Source: Strongylocentrotus purpuratus
Lineage: Eukaryota > Echinodermata > Echinoidea > Camarodonta > Strongylocentrotidae
Direction: 5' to 3'
NCBI RefSeq assembly: GCF_000002235.5
Contig: NW_022145599.1
Location: 7,226,281-7,290,280, forward strand
Length of the DNA stretch: 64,000 bases
Shown: one piece after another, positions 34,135-46,169 of the stretch
Position numbering within the stretch: position 1 is the first letter of the stretch
Layout of the letters: every line of letters begins with the position of its first letter
Translations under genes and position numbers: made by a program
Notes under the pieces: generated by a model
Database searches by the model: none
Told to the model about the DNA's origin: nothing
Seen by the model: the letters and a program-made list of their open reading frames with translations, nothing else

Positions 34135-34650
34135 TCTTCATCTCCATCATCACTATTCTCATTACCAAAATCATCACCACCACCACCACCATTATTATCA
34201 TCACCACCACCACCACCACCATCATCATTATCATCACCACCATCACCATGGTCACCACCACCCCCGCCATCATCATTATCATCATCACTATCACAATGAT
34301 CACCACCACCACCATCATCATCATTATCATCACCACCACCAGCATCATCATCATTATCATCACCACCACCACCATGGTCACCACCCCCACCGCCATCATC
34401 ATTATCATCATCACTATCACCATGATCACCACCACCACCACCATGATCATTATCATCACCACTATCACCATGGTCACCACCACCACCATCATCATCATTT
34501 TATCACCACCATCACCATGGTCACCACCACCCCGGCCATCATCATTATCATCATCACTATCACCATGATCACCACCACCACCACCACCATCATCACTATC
34601 ATCACCACCATTATCATGATTATCATCAATATCATCATCACCACTATCAT
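34135..34650. repeat. ATC/ACC minisatellite
   Basis: About 500 bp of ATC and ACC triplets with recurring higher-order blocks containing CACCATGGTCACCACC. Open frames read His-rich, Thr/Ile-rich or Met/Val-rich depending on frame and strand. None is preferred, so no gene is called. Confidence 0.9.
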
Positions 34651-35203
34651 CAACATGTTTGAAACATTAAGTATTCATCCAAAAACAGTCTAAAACATTG
34701 GTGGAGAAAATATAATAGCTACGACAATCGACATCGCGGTTAAATGCCAAGCGTTTCCATGACAACCGGGAAGAGTGTATGAATATGGCGGACAATATGG
34801 CGCCTTCCAGCAACTTTTGTCCAAGGACACACTCATAAATCATTTCTACATTCATTGCATAAAATATCACAGCAAAAGGAAATAATATGAGAAAAATGTT
34901 TTGCAGTGAAATATTAGTCTCAGATTTCACTTTGGGGTCCCGTATTTTAAAGAGTTGCGAATTTTTTGCGATAGATCCAAATCAATCACAAGTCCTCCAA
35001 TCGATAATATTGCAAGTTTGCAGTCTCCTATCTCTAATGTACATGCAATTTATGTCAATAGCAATTAAGTTGCGATTGATATCAACTCTTTATTAGCCGG
35101 GGGCTTGATAAACAAAATGTTAAAGATATGTTTTTGTTCATTATTTGTTTCAAAATGGGAAAGACGAGACGGTTCTATTATCAACGTCTATCACAGTCGG
35201 TTA

Positions 35204-35515
35204 CAGGCGCGTACGCAGGGGGGGGGGGGGGGTTGGGGTTAAATCCCCCCTTGAGTTTTTTTTATGTGTATGTTTTGTGTATGATTTTTGTGAAACCCCC
35301 CCCCCCCTTTTGATTTTTTCTTTAATTTTTGTTTTTTTTGTGATAAAAAATAATATTAAAAAAATATATATATATGCCAATGGCTGACCTAAAAAAGGTG
35401 ACCTTACCCCCCCCCCCCCCCCCCCCCCCCCCCAACGGAACAAAATGTCAAATTTTCAAATTTCGAGACCAGAAAGAAAAAAAAAAATGTCCTCTTACCC
35501 CAATTTTGGCAATTG
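35204..35515. mobile_element. hAT-type MITE, family B, right end missing
   Basis: Begins CAGGCGCGTACGCAGG and is colinear with the 24490 copy through the C homopolymers and GGTGACCTTACC block. A C run of about 26 bases lies at 35407-35433. No right inverted repeat was found, so it is truncated near 35515. Confidence 0.8.
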
Positions 35516-35799
35516 TCTGAAAATCAGTGTGACGAAAGATGAGACTGAAATATAAACTTTATGTCAGTCTTTCCCGGGAAACGAATATTTCATGAGGATT
35601 TATTTCATCAGTTTGTGGATAAGAATCGTGTGTTTTCTTCCGATCTAGTGCGGGTTAGGGTCCCACGTGGGAGGAAAGGGTAATATTTAAGTTTTCACTG
35701 GTATGTTGGGGTGGAAATGTTGGTACTTTGGTTGATAGTTTCTAAACAAATATATTTGTAGTAGAGGTACATTTAGACATCAACATAACTTGTGCTTAA

Positions 35800-36164
35800 A
35801 GGTAAAGACCAGTATTGGAAACGCCCCAATTTCAAAAAATGAAATGGAAGCTCTCATTACCAATCATGTGAAAGAATATGTTTTGACTAATACATGATGA
35901 TAAAAAATTTGCCGGGAAACCGCCTACTAATTCATATATTTGGTAAATTTGTTTCTCTCATGGTCTGTGAGAGATATAGGGTAGTCCCATATACATCTTT
36001 CTGTGTATAGTGCTTGTAACTTACGAAGAATGGGCCAAATTTCTTATCATTTTGATGATTCCAGAACCTTGCAGATGCTAGATGCTAGATGATCAACCTT
36101 TTATGATCGATTCCACAACGTTTCTTTCACAATGCAATCGCATGATCATAACTGGTCTTTACCT
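35800..36164. mobile_element. TTAA-inserting MITE, family 1, copy 2
   Basis: Starts AGGTAAAGACCAGT and ends ACTGGTCTTTACCT, an exact 14-bp inverted pair, with TTAA on each side (35796-35799 and 36165-36168). It is 35 bp shorter than the copy at 897-1296, mainly through loss of an internal GC-rich segment. Confidence 0.9.
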
Positions 36165-36703
36165 TTAAGTTCAGACAAATTGATAAACAATTCTATTATT
36201 GTTATCATAGTTCCTCGATATGATTTTGATTGTATGAATAAAAACAGAAATCCTTGTTGGGGATGGATTGGGGGAGATAATATATATACATATAAATTGT
36301 TTTTAAATTATTGATTCATACTTTTCCTTACAAACTTCGCCTCATTTCCATAATGAGGTAAAAATGTTTCAGCCAAACTGTATAGATCTGCTCTGTTCAT
36401 TTATATTCTATGTACTTACTAATTTATTGCTAATTTTTGCTCGAGAGCAATGACACTTTTAATATTAAGTTAAAAATATTGTTGTAATCAACACCCTGGT
36501 TAAGATTTAAAGTATAATGTATGCGGGCAATCCACCGCCAGATATTATGAGGATATTCGGGAATCTCGTTGCCCGGATTTATTCCGTTTCTAAATGTTGC
36601 GAGCGAGTGAAGCGGAAATGCAATTTCGATATAAAAGACATAAAATGTCATTCGGACACGGCACTATCACATCCCGGTGGAAAAAACGCTGGTCTATACA
36701 ATG

Positions 36704-37108
36704 CCCGCCCCCCCCCCCTACTCCGGGGTCCGAATGACCGCATGCGTGTTACCAAAATGTCCGGTAAAGGGGTACTTTTCGTGCGACAAAGTCCGGCCCG
36801 AGAATTTGTAAAAAAAAAAAGGGGGTGTATTTGACTTTTCACCTGGAGATTTCTTTAAAAAGGGGGTGTTTTTCTTTTTTTTTCTCTCATTTCTATGGAC
36901 TCCTGAGAAATAATTCCGAATTTAGGGGGGGGGTACATTGAGCATTTTTCCGTATTTAGGGGGTCTCCAATGCAGGAAAAGCCCACGGAAAACCCGCGAA
37001 AGGGGGGTTCGGAAATGTTGGCAGTCCTCAGATAGGGGGTGCTTTCAAAAAGTGGGAACGAGCATACGCGTACCCTAAATAACACTGAGTGGGGGGGGGG
37101 GGGCCGGG
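36704..37108. mobile_element. hAT-like MITE, family C, with 8-bp target duplication
   Basis: The identical octamer ATACAATG lies at 36696-36703 and 37109-37116. The element starts CCCGCCCCCCC and ends GGGGGGCCGGG, a short near-inverted pair made largely of homopolymers. The interior contains TCCGGGGTCCGAATGACCGC, also found at 13628. Superfamily rests mainly on the octamer duplication. Confidence 0.75.
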
Positions 37109-37116
37109 ATACAATG

Positions 37117-38071
37117 TATGTTATTGCTTCCCATTGATTTACCCCCCTGCCCTCCCCACCACTCCTCGTTTTACCCCCTGCCCTCCCCACCACTCCTCAT
37201 TGCTTCTACTGTTATCTTTACAGTTGATGGTTCAGTGCTTGAAGCCATGACGAGTGGGCGTGGATTTCGTTATTCTGGTAACCGAGCCCTGGGGAAGACC
37301 CTACGCTGACGTCATTGTTACGCGCACTGAGCTCACGAACAAGGCTTCCTTTTCACAATCGATGCCCAGTGGAGCGGCGCGTAATGCAAGCCAAACTCCA
37401 CTCACTTACAAAAGATGAATGGGAGATAAGTTTTTTTTTAACAAGTAACTTATTCAAATGATGTCTATTGGTCGTGGAAAAACCAGTGAGTCATTGATGT
37501 GTTTGTTTGGGCAAGACTAATAAATATGTAGTTTCATTGTTCAGAGGGCCGGTGTGTCTCTTGATCTGCAATTTGTACACGCTCTACATACTTTTGACAA
37601 GAAAACAAAAGGTATTCATGTGAAAATAACCCTACAGTGTATTTTTTTCAGTCCGTACATTATAAACATTGATAAGCATTTGGAACTTAAAATTATCCAG
37701 CTATGAATATGATTTATGAACAGGACCCTTAAAAAATGATGGCTGATTAAATGTATTGTATCCCGTGTCCCCCCCCCCCCCTCCTCACAAACCCTAATGG
37801 ATCGACGCAATTCGCAATTAATTATGTTCGTGCCGACAGGAGGGCGTTAACGAAAGGGCGCTGAGCTAGGGGCTGGGAGGGGCTTCCCCGGTAATGGCAG
37901 TGCGCGGAATTATATACCACGCGCAATACGCGCTGCATAACACATCAGGCGCGCTGCATCATTACTAACGTCGCTTATCAAATTAATTTCTATGTGCTAT
38001 GCAAGTATGATTTTATACCCGATTTTCTCAGTTTTCATATTTGCAAAGAGATTGATTTCCCTTGATTCATC
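37117..38071. other. Upstream region of the ARMH2-like gene
   Basis: No element recognised apart from a direct repeat of CCCCCTGCCCTCCCCACCAC near 37142 and 37173. 37840-37980 is GC-richer with GCGCGC-type dinucleotides and probably contains the promoter, but no core motif was assigned. Confidence 0.35.
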
Positions 38072-38516
38072 ATGTTCAAATCGGTCCGTCGAGCCGTGGC
38101 GCAGGGGGTGGAGAAGACCTGGAACACGTTTGCTTCCCATGGAGAGGGGCGAGGTGATAGCCAATGGGAGAATGAGACCAACCGATACAAGAAAGAGATT
38201 CTTGTAGCTAGCAAGGATCTTGGCGTCGGAACAGACCCCGATGTCATGGCTGATGCTATCCGGAGGATAGGACATCTAGCTTGGGCAGGTAGGTAAATGT
38301 CCTCCAGACTAGAGACAGAGAGTTCGTTTTTGCGTGTGTACGTTTTTCTTTTCTGTTCCTTTTCTTTTCATTCCAAAGTTTTGTAGACACTTTTAAGTTT
38401 TTCTCGTCTTCAATCACTATCGTAATTGTCATTCATATCCATTACCACCATCGATATAATTCAAATATGATCCCAATGCCCCTTCTCTCTCATTGTGACA
38501 TCTCTTCACGAATCCT

Positions 38517-38567
<51 letters not shown>

Positions 38568-40013
38568 TTCACTCATTATAACTCTCCCTCTTTCTCCTTC
38601 CTCCCTTCCCTCTTCTTCATTCTCTCTCTCTACATCTCTCTCTCTCTCTCTCTCTCTCCCACACTATCTTACTTACTCACTCTTTATCTCTCCCTCGCTC
38701 CACTATCTCTCTCTCTCTCTCTCTCTTTACCTCAGGCGGCCCTGATGCCGCCAAGTGCGCCGCCTCCTTCCTCGGTGTCCTGCTCGGCTACGTCTCCGAC
38801 CGTGAGACCAGCATGGCGGTTCGTACACAGATCGTGCGATCCCTCAGCGAGATCTACCGAGGTCATCGCGACCACGGAGAACTGTTCCGAACCATGGGGG
38901 TTGTACCTCTCCTGGCCGACCTCCTGAAGATGTACGACGACTCAGTGTTGCTCCGGTGGTGCTGCTACACCCTCTATACGATATGTGCGGGATCCTTGAT
39001 GAACGTCGCCTTGGTAGAGGCACATAATTTGAAGGTACGTAATTTCTGTGGGATTGGGGGAGGGGCGGTTGTGTGTCCGGACGCTTTACAAAAATTAAGA
39101 TCTCACTCTTGGCTAGGGATTTGAATGAGAATATGCATCAAATAGCACTTACCATCATTATGTACTTGTCATTTATGATATTATTCAGTATTAGTTTTTT
39201 ATTTCAAGTTATGATATGTTCCTTCTAAACCTGTTTATAGTTCTACTTAAAATCAACCGCCCGGATAGCAAATCACACCGCAAAATCGTTAAATGAAATA
39301 ATATAATAATAAATAATTACAGTGCTTATATAGCGCCTAACACTTACTTTGTCAGAAGTCTCTAAGCGCTCTACAATAATGCAGCATAATTACCCTGGCT
39401 TTAGCAGTGCAGCTGTTACGCGCGCTGCGTTTCAAGGAATAAATTCCTACCAGGTACCCATTTACTTCACCTGGGTGGAGTGTGGCAAATGTAGATCAAT
39501 GTCTTGCCAAAGGACATTAGTGCAGCGGCGGGACTCGAACCGCGGACCTTGTGATCGGCAGTCCGGCGACGTATCCACTCGACCACAACACCTCTAACTG
39601 AAAGGAAAGTAGAAATTGAAAAACGGCATTATCTGTAGAGAAAAGACTTAAATATTCCCATAATGATAGAGAAATATGATACTTCTCTATCATTATGGGA
39701 ATATTTATGTCTTTTCTCTACAGATAATGGTCCGTTGTCTAACAAATATGCATCCATATCATTCAGATTCAAATAGCAAAAATTTGCCTGTTCTAATTCT
39801 TTTCAACAGGAAAACTTGACCGTGCTTGCGAGATCGTCTTGGAAGGGATGGCCAAAGAACTACGCCCAGGTGATGATGCTGATGGTAGGATATGCCAAGG
39901 AGGAAGACTTTGATGAGAAAGAGGAGGGAGATGAGAAAGCGAATGATTATCCTTTGGCCCTAAAGGACATCTTGAAAGGCAAGGGAGCGGCAGAGACAAG
40001 CGTCATAAAATAG
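38072..40013 (+). CDS. ARMH2-like: Armadillo-like helical domain protein, ARMH2-like (3 exons)
   Basis: Exons 38072-38288, 38736-39034 and 39810-40013 join to 720 bp, 239 residues plus stop, with GT-AG introns in phase 1 and phase 0. The protein is largely alpha-helical. Conserved blocks I match from memory to vertebrate ARMH2 are the exon 1/2 junction AIRRIGHLAWAGGPDAAKCA and exon 3 LTVLARSSWKGWPKNYAQVM, followed by a Gly-Tyr end of the domain. The last 35 residues are acidic then basic and probably disordered. The start is the first ATG in the exon (MFKSVRRAVAQG). Function is poorly known for the family; armadillo-type folds usually mediate protein contacts. The paralogue assignment is moderate; the coding status is strong because phases fit and each exon is bounded by consensus sites. 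Confidence 0.82.
38515..38735. repeat. CT microsatellites abutting an exon acceptor
   Basis: CT runs at 38518-38562, 38638-38660 and 38707-38727. The last runs directly into the acceptor TTTACCTCAG of exon 2 of the ARMH2-like gene, so the simple repeat itself supplies much of the polypyrimidine tract. Confidence 0.88.
39301..39594 (-). mobile_element. tRNA-derived SINE, ATT tail, - orientation
   Basis: On the minus strand the head reads GGTGTTGTGGTCGAGTGGAT (A box TGGTCGAGTGG) and GGTTCGAGTCC (B box), resembling Ser/Leu-type tRNA. The core AGTGTGGCAAATGTAGATCA is given as it reads on the + strand, and the element ends in an ATT-rich tail at 39301-39316. It lies in intron 2 of the ARMH2-like gene. 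Related copies are at 42563 and 51118. Confidence 0.88.
39627..39729. repeat. Near-perfect 103-bp palindrome in ARMH2-like intron 2
   Basis: Arms 39627-39673 and 39683-39729 are 47 bases each and pair at 46 of 47 positions around a 9-base loop. The left arm starts CATTATCTGTAGAGAAAAGA. It would form a strong hairpin in the pre-mRNA. It is either a minimal foldback element or an inverted duplication. Confidence 0.93.
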
Positions 40014-40189
40014 AAATTTGCTCTTTGAACAAAGATGTTATCCTAGATGGCTTGTGTAGAAGTTTTATGTTATTAGATTTAGTTCCTTTTTTTCTCCTGC
40101 TCGTACTGCCATCTCTACCATTGTTACAATCTTTGTAACCATCACGTCACCATTATTACAACCATCATCAGTTCACTAGCATCATCATC

Positions 40190-40425
40190 CTGAGTTCCAG
40201 TATGATTCCCCATTGTCCTCATCACTATCTCAATCTTAATCTAATCTTCATCGTCATCATCATCACTGCCACCGCCTTCAGCATCGTCACCACTATCACG
40301 ATAGGTTTGAACACTACTACTACCATTTCCACCACTTCTATCATCATCATCGTTACCACCACCATCCTCCTCCTCCTCCTCCTCCTCCTCCTCCTCCTCC
40401 TCCTCCTCCTCCTCCTGCCTCTTAT
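40190..40425. repeat. ATC then CTC microsatellite
   Basis: An ATC/ACC-rich part at 40230-40365 is followed by an uninterrupted CTC run at about 40366-40418. It lies in the likely 3' flank of the ARMH2-like gene. Confidence 0.88.
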
Positions 40426-40544
40426 CACCTTAATCTTTATAATTCATATATGCAGCTAACATTTTTTCTCATCACACGCAATACCGAAAGGGGGGGGGGG
40501 GGGGTACCTCCATGTGTTCTTCTCGTTTGGCAGCTAAATTTTGC

Positions 40545-41155
40545 ATTAATAATAATAATAATACATATGATTTATAAGGCGCCAAATCCACTTGACAGTC
40601 AAATGCTCAAGGCGCAGCTTGTGCAAAAGATGAAATACATACATGATACATTTATACAAAGTGCGATAGGAAAGGTACAGACATGAAAGGTAATGGTAAT
40701 CAATTATAAGCTAAATTAAACAGATATTTCTTAAGATTGTTTTTTAACACCTCAGCAGAACTGCTATTCTTAACCCATTGAGGGAGAGTATTCCATAACG
40801 AAGGCCCAGCATGAGCGAAGGTTCGTTCCCCCCACTTTGTTTTAACCCTAGGAGTAACAAGTAAGCCAGAGTTTTGAGAACGTAGCTGTCTAGAAGGAAA
40901 GTAATGCTTAATCAAGCCGATGTTATACTGCGGAGCAGAGCCATGTATACAGTGAAATAATAGCAAAATAATCTTGAAAACAACACGTTTTTCTACGGGC
41001 AACCAATGGAGTGATTTGAGGACTGGTGTGATGTGACTGTACTTGTTGGACAGGGTCACGACACGAGCAGCAGCATTCTGTAATCTTTGTAATTTTGCGA
41101 GTAGGTTGTGAGGCGAACTAAACAAAAGGCCATTACCACCATGAATACATGCCTG
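40545..41155 (-). mobile_element. LINE (CR1/L2-like) 3' end with RT C-terminal coding
   Basis: On the minus strand 41155-40700 is open and reads the C-terminal part of a CR1/L2/Jockey-type reverse-transcriptase protein: HGGNGLLFSS, LQRLQNAAARVV, LKSLHWLPVEKRVVFKI and GPSLWNTLPQWVKNS. It ends with KKYLFNLAYN and a stop, followed by a 3' UTR with GGCGCCTTATAAATC and an ATT tail at about 40548-40563. The 5' part is missing, as in most LINE copies. The open frame over ~145 codons suggests a fairly young copy. Confidence 0.88.
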
Positions 41156-42562
41156 CTATGGAACTGTTATTGTATCTATTGATTTAGTTTATGTTATTAA
41201 CATCTATTGCCGTTGTTACATGCATATAAATGTTCAGCATGGCTAAACATATTAATTAGCCTGTTGTCATCACCATCATCAGCACCATCATCAGCACCAT
41301 CATTATGATCACCATCGCTATCACGACTACCACCACAGCATTGCCACTATGACCATGCTATCACAATCAAGTAAATGATCATAGATATAATAACCAACTC
41401 ACTGCTACCATCATCATCAAACATTCAGACAAACAACCGTTTCCACAACAATAGAACTTCAAGGATTACAACATGCGAACCATATAAGGCTAGAAATGTT
41501 TGTTTTTTCTTCTTTGCATCATATTTACAATCATATTTCATTACAAGTTTTATTGTACATACTATTAAATTCATACTGCTCAATGTTATTGTTTTCAAAG
41601 TTATTAAGAAATAATGTGGTATAAGCAAAGTCGGAATAAAATGTAAAGTTATAAGCCTCGTACTGTATACAACCTTAAAACACCCCCACATCAAAATAGA
41701 ATTACTTGGGCAGTGCGAACTTCATATTTCGGTATCTTACAACGAACAGGTAAGTGAGTTGATTAGCTACTTAACTTTCTTTTCACCCCCATTTGTCATT
41801 TATTCACACATAAAATTTGTCTTACTTTGCTGTTGCAGCTTCTATGAGGCAGTATACTGCACAATGCATAAATGAGACTTCTCATGAAAAGGAAGAAATG
41901 GGGTAAAATGTGAATTTTCATACAGCAAGAATGGAACAATACATAATATGATTATTTTAAGGAATAAGCGAAAAATAAAACCATGACAAAATGATATATT
42001 GACAGGGGAAGAAAGAGAAAATAGCTGGAAAATATCCTTGTAAATTTATAATAATCTAAGTACTGAATCTATATAATTATTATCTACATACATGTACATG
42101 CCCATTATAGCGTACTCTTAACAGATCTGCCACATTAATGTAGCATTGATAATACAATCTGATACATAAATGTCTGGTTATGAAATATAATATCTATTAA
42201 TGAACTACAAATTTGCCATGAATGCAATTTCTTTCAGTTTTTAACGAAAATTACTTAAAAGAAAACTGATTCACATAATTATTAAGATATCAATGTCGAT
42301 ATTTGCTGGGCACCGTAAAGATTCATCTTGAAAAGGATTACTCGTACAGCATAGAAACACAAAACACAATTTGGGAGTATTCAAGAAATTGATCAAACAA
42401 CCGATTGCATACTTCTAAAATAAAGCATTGTATAATGAACTTTCTATTTAAAAAAATGAAAATCATAACTCATCTTGACCAGTGGCTGCCCAGACCTAGA
42501 GGGGCATTAACTCTGTGTTAATAAAATATACTAATTGATGCCCTTCTGGCCCCTAACAGATT

Positions 42563-42857
42563 ACAATAATAATATTCCGTTCTTGTATAGCGCATGTCAC
42601 ATTATATAACTTCTATATGCGCTTCAAAAGAGCTTTGGAAATTATTACCCTAGCTTTAGCTCCAGCAGCCATTATCAGCGCACAGTGAATTTCAAGGAAT
42701 AATCCTACCAGGTACCCATTAGCCTCACCTGGGTTGAGTGTGGCAAATGTAGATTAATGTCTCGCCAATTGACATTAGTGCTGTGGCGGGACTTGAACTG
42801 CGGACCTTGTGATGCACAGTCCGATGACATATCCACACCACGACCACGACACCTCTA
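42563..42857 (-). mobile_element. tRNA-derived SINE, - orientation
   Basis: Same family as 39301-39594. The minus-strand head has a B box-like CAGTTCAAGTCCC that has drifted from consensus, the shared GTGTGGCAAATGTAGATTAA core and the CAGGTACCCATT block, ending in an AAT-rich tail at 42563-42573. It is more diverged than the copies at 39301 and 51118. Confidence 0.85.
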
Positions 42858-43104
42858 GATGGTATTATAGGCAGATGAAACAACATATATGAAACTTTTT
42901 CTAATTTTACAATATTCCATTCATACTTATTTGTTTATCTGTTTCTGTGTATCTACTCTTTTGAAAGTAGTTTCCCATGGAAGTCTTGATTAAATTTTCC
43001 AAACATTTTTAGTCAATCTAGGCGTTTCCAGAGCATCCATGATCATTCACATATTGCGGTTGCTACTGATCAAGTAATTCTGGTATTCCCTGTCATATTA
43101 GAAG

Positions 43105-43290
43105 TACAGTCAAACCTGTCTATAAAGGCCACCCAAGGGAAACAAGCAAACTGGCCACTGTAGACAGGTGGTTCTTCTAGAGAGATTCTACAATGCATAT
43201 TTCTTCCTAGAGGGAGACATTATTTATAGATGACCACTATAGACAGGTGGTCTTTATAGAGAAGTGGCCTTTAAGACAGGTCTAACTGTA
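43105..43290. mobile_element. MITE with CAGTCAAACCTGTC termini
   Basis: Left end TACAGTCAAACCTGTCTATA and right end TTTAAGACAGGTCTAACTGTA-like form imperfect inverted repeats of about 27 bp, with GGCCAC/GTGGCC as the inner part. TA at both ends is compatible with Tc1/mariner-type insertion, but TA alone is weak evidence. Confidence 0.75.
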
Positions 43291-45001
43291 TTATGAATAT
43301 CAACCGTATATTTACTGTTTCATAGATTTTTTCTTCTTTCTGTTGATACCCTAATATGTACACTGAAACAAACATTAATACATACTGGCAATGCATGAAA
43401 TTGTAAGCCTTCAATCAAGTTATCTAACAAAACCAACAATATAAAGGGCACTACCAAGAGAAAGAGGATGGGTACAACAGCATCTAGGTATTGTCGTAAC
43501 AATGCAATCCTCAGTAGTTGCAGTCACACTGGCAATTATTTCAGTAAAGTTGATTCCTGCAACATGCTTAGAGTTTCTTGTACGTGTTCATATCAGGGTA
43601 AAATTGACTTTAATGTTTGTAGAAACGATTTTAGGATTTAGTGTTATACGAGTGGGATTTGCTTGCAGTGATACAGAGCTCTTTTTACGTTTAACACAGC
43701 CTTTTTGGTGGTTTTCCAGAGCCACATAGCTCATCACTCAGTTATTTTGCTGGTTCATATTAAAGTTTTAAAATATCTGTTATATCAACTTGAGAGAATG
43801 TTTAATCGCTACTGCTGCCCATGCTCACAAAGTACCAGAACCACAAACACTGATTAGTAATGCATGCATCTCGCTGCACATGAAATACTTCCCAAAGTGA
43901 AGTCACAATGGCAAATATTACAATAATTGAATTTCTCACAATTAAATTGAAGTATAATGGGAAGCTGTGCTGGTAGATGAATGGGACATGTGTGTTCGTA
44001 CTGGCAAAACAAAAGGAATCAATATCTTAAAGAGTAAAATTTTCTGAATTTTCTGCCAGAGTAACCGTAATTTATGTGCCTAAATTGAACATATTGTAAC
44101 TTATGATGCAGCAGTCCAGCATACAATAATTATTTTGACAAGTTTGTCCATTAAATGAACAAATCTGAAAACAACTCTCTTTGTTGAAGATCGAACATGA
44201 AAAAAAAAAATCAAGGCACATTTTAAGAGCGCAATAAAGCCATCATCTACAAACGATATTAATATTTGTTTTTAATTTAAAAAACCATGGAATGACCTAT
44301 GACATGTTAGGTTGTTATAGTGGAAGGAAGAGATATATAAAAGAGACCATGAAACATACGCTGACACAAGTTAAATTGTGAATGTGACTCAAATTATAAT
44401 TCAAACTCATCGTAGTTGATATTTGGAAGGAAATGGGGTGATATTCATCTTTTACTAGTTTTTTATGGAACAAATATTGAACAAGAAGCCAAAGGCAAAA
44501 TACATGCATGAAAGGGTACTCTTATGCAACCGTCCATTTTAAACTCCATTATCACGAACCAAGTATTTAACCCTCAATCACACAAAATAAAAAGTAGAAA
44601 TAACCAAATGAATTATAATAATGTCAAAAATCAATACTGTTGTTTTCATAAAAAACATTTTTTCCCCTCAAGTAAAAAAAAAACAATAAAAAACAAACAA
44701 TGAACAAACAAAAAATACAGAGGACACTTTGGCTGAGAGATTAGTCAACCAAGAACATTGTGGTCTTCTAAATGGCATCGATATAAAAATATAAAAGAAA
44801 ATTACTTATATGTACAGCAAATTTTGAAAAATTTATTATGAAGGAATATGAATAATTAAGTAGGAAATACCGTATCATACATATAACTCATATTATTTTC
44901 CTTTCAAATAATTTCTTTGTACCACAACACAATAAAGATTCATATTATTTCCTTGTTTATCGTACTTGGATATTTCTTATATCATGGAATTTGGGGTAGT
45001 T

Positions 45002-45152
45002 CAGGAACCCTTTTCACAAAGCCTTTCTTCAATGACACATGACAAAAATCACTGACAAGTCTGCTGATAACCAATCAGAAGCAAGGATTTCACTGGCTTA
45101 TAACAAACAACGGTCATTTCTCACTGACGCAAGTTTTATGAAACGGGCCCTG
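45002..45152. mobile_element. Short MITE, copy 1 (partner 47008-47157)
   Basis: Left CAGGAACCCTTTTCACAAAG and right TTTTATGAAACGGGCCCTG are imperfect inverted ends. The interior GCTGATAACCAATCAGAAGC is nearly identical in the second copy. About 150 bp, non-coding. Confidence 0.78.
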
Positions 45153-46169
45153 ATATCTTGGAATTGCAAGAATCTGTTCAGTGACTGTCCAGAAGTCTTC
45201 ACAGTCATCTGTATACATATGGATGGTTCCAGATTATGAAACGCTCTTTGAAAACCTGCATTGGTTCTTTCACATACACCTCAATATCCGAACAACCCTT
45301 CACCCCTATTACCATCAAGTAACCAAAAATACCAGAATATTCATTTTTCATTAAAATTCTCTTTATCGAGAGACAACTTTTCCTATCACATTGGCAGCAA
45401 ACCCTCTTGTTCACACAAAATGAAGCTGCTGATTTTGTAATTTTTTTTTTCCTTTCTTCTAATTACCAAGACCCTATTACACAAACCCATCAACGATATA
45501 ATGCAAGAGGCATTGGTAAGGCGAGTCTCATTCAAGAAAATAACAGGAGTCTGCAAAATGCAAATTTTACAAGCCATGAGAGCATTTCTGGCAACCCATT
45601 CGAGCATCTGGCAAATCAAATTAGTATGCTCTTTAAAAAAATGTATAGGCAGTAAACCATATTTCATGTTTATTTAGGCACACCATGTGTTTCTTTGTCT
45701 GGATAACTTTATGCAATATTTGTATAGGATTATTTGTTACTTGTCTCCCCCCCCCCCTTGAAGATGAAATCACACCCCTAATCTGCACTCATCCTTTAAG
45801 GATGAGCTAAGCGACAAATGGAATAATTGATCCTAATGGACAATAATCTGGAAGCAAGTATAATTCTTAAGTGGGAACAAATTTCAGGGGCAAAGTACGG
45901 TAATATTTCCATCTCACATTATATTCCATTAAAGTAAGATGCTTAAATTTGTGAGACAATGGATGGATGTATAAAATATCCTGTAAAACATATGGAGTGT
46001 TAATCCCTCCTGCAGTGGAAAGAATATTCAATTTGGTGACATTCACCCTGTGAGATATTCTTCCCGATGCACTGATTATCAACTTCAATGTTTATCATAC
46101 ATGGAACGACACACCAAGACTGGACATGTGACTGACCATCAAGACCGGTCAACAGGAAACAGAAGGGTC

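Larger units (their letters stand above)
41160..46169. other. Region between convergent genes; possible WDR45B 3' UTR
   Basis: No coding exon was recognised. Apart from one SINE and two MITEs it is AT-rich, unique-looking sequence. Its right part is directly downstream of the WDR45B stop and may be 3' UTR, since echinoderm 3' UTRs are often long. No polyadenylation site was assigned. ATC repeats occur near 41270-41345. Confidence 0.4.

Noticed and set aside
34052-34693. His-rich and Met/Val-rich frames over 140-200 codons
   Set aside because: Products of the ATC/ACC minisatellite; open in several frames and both strands.
43320-43729. Hydrophobic short frames on both strands
   Set aside because: Membrane-like composition comes from T-rich/A-rich sequence; no homology or exon signals, and the region may be a long 3' UTR of WDR45B.
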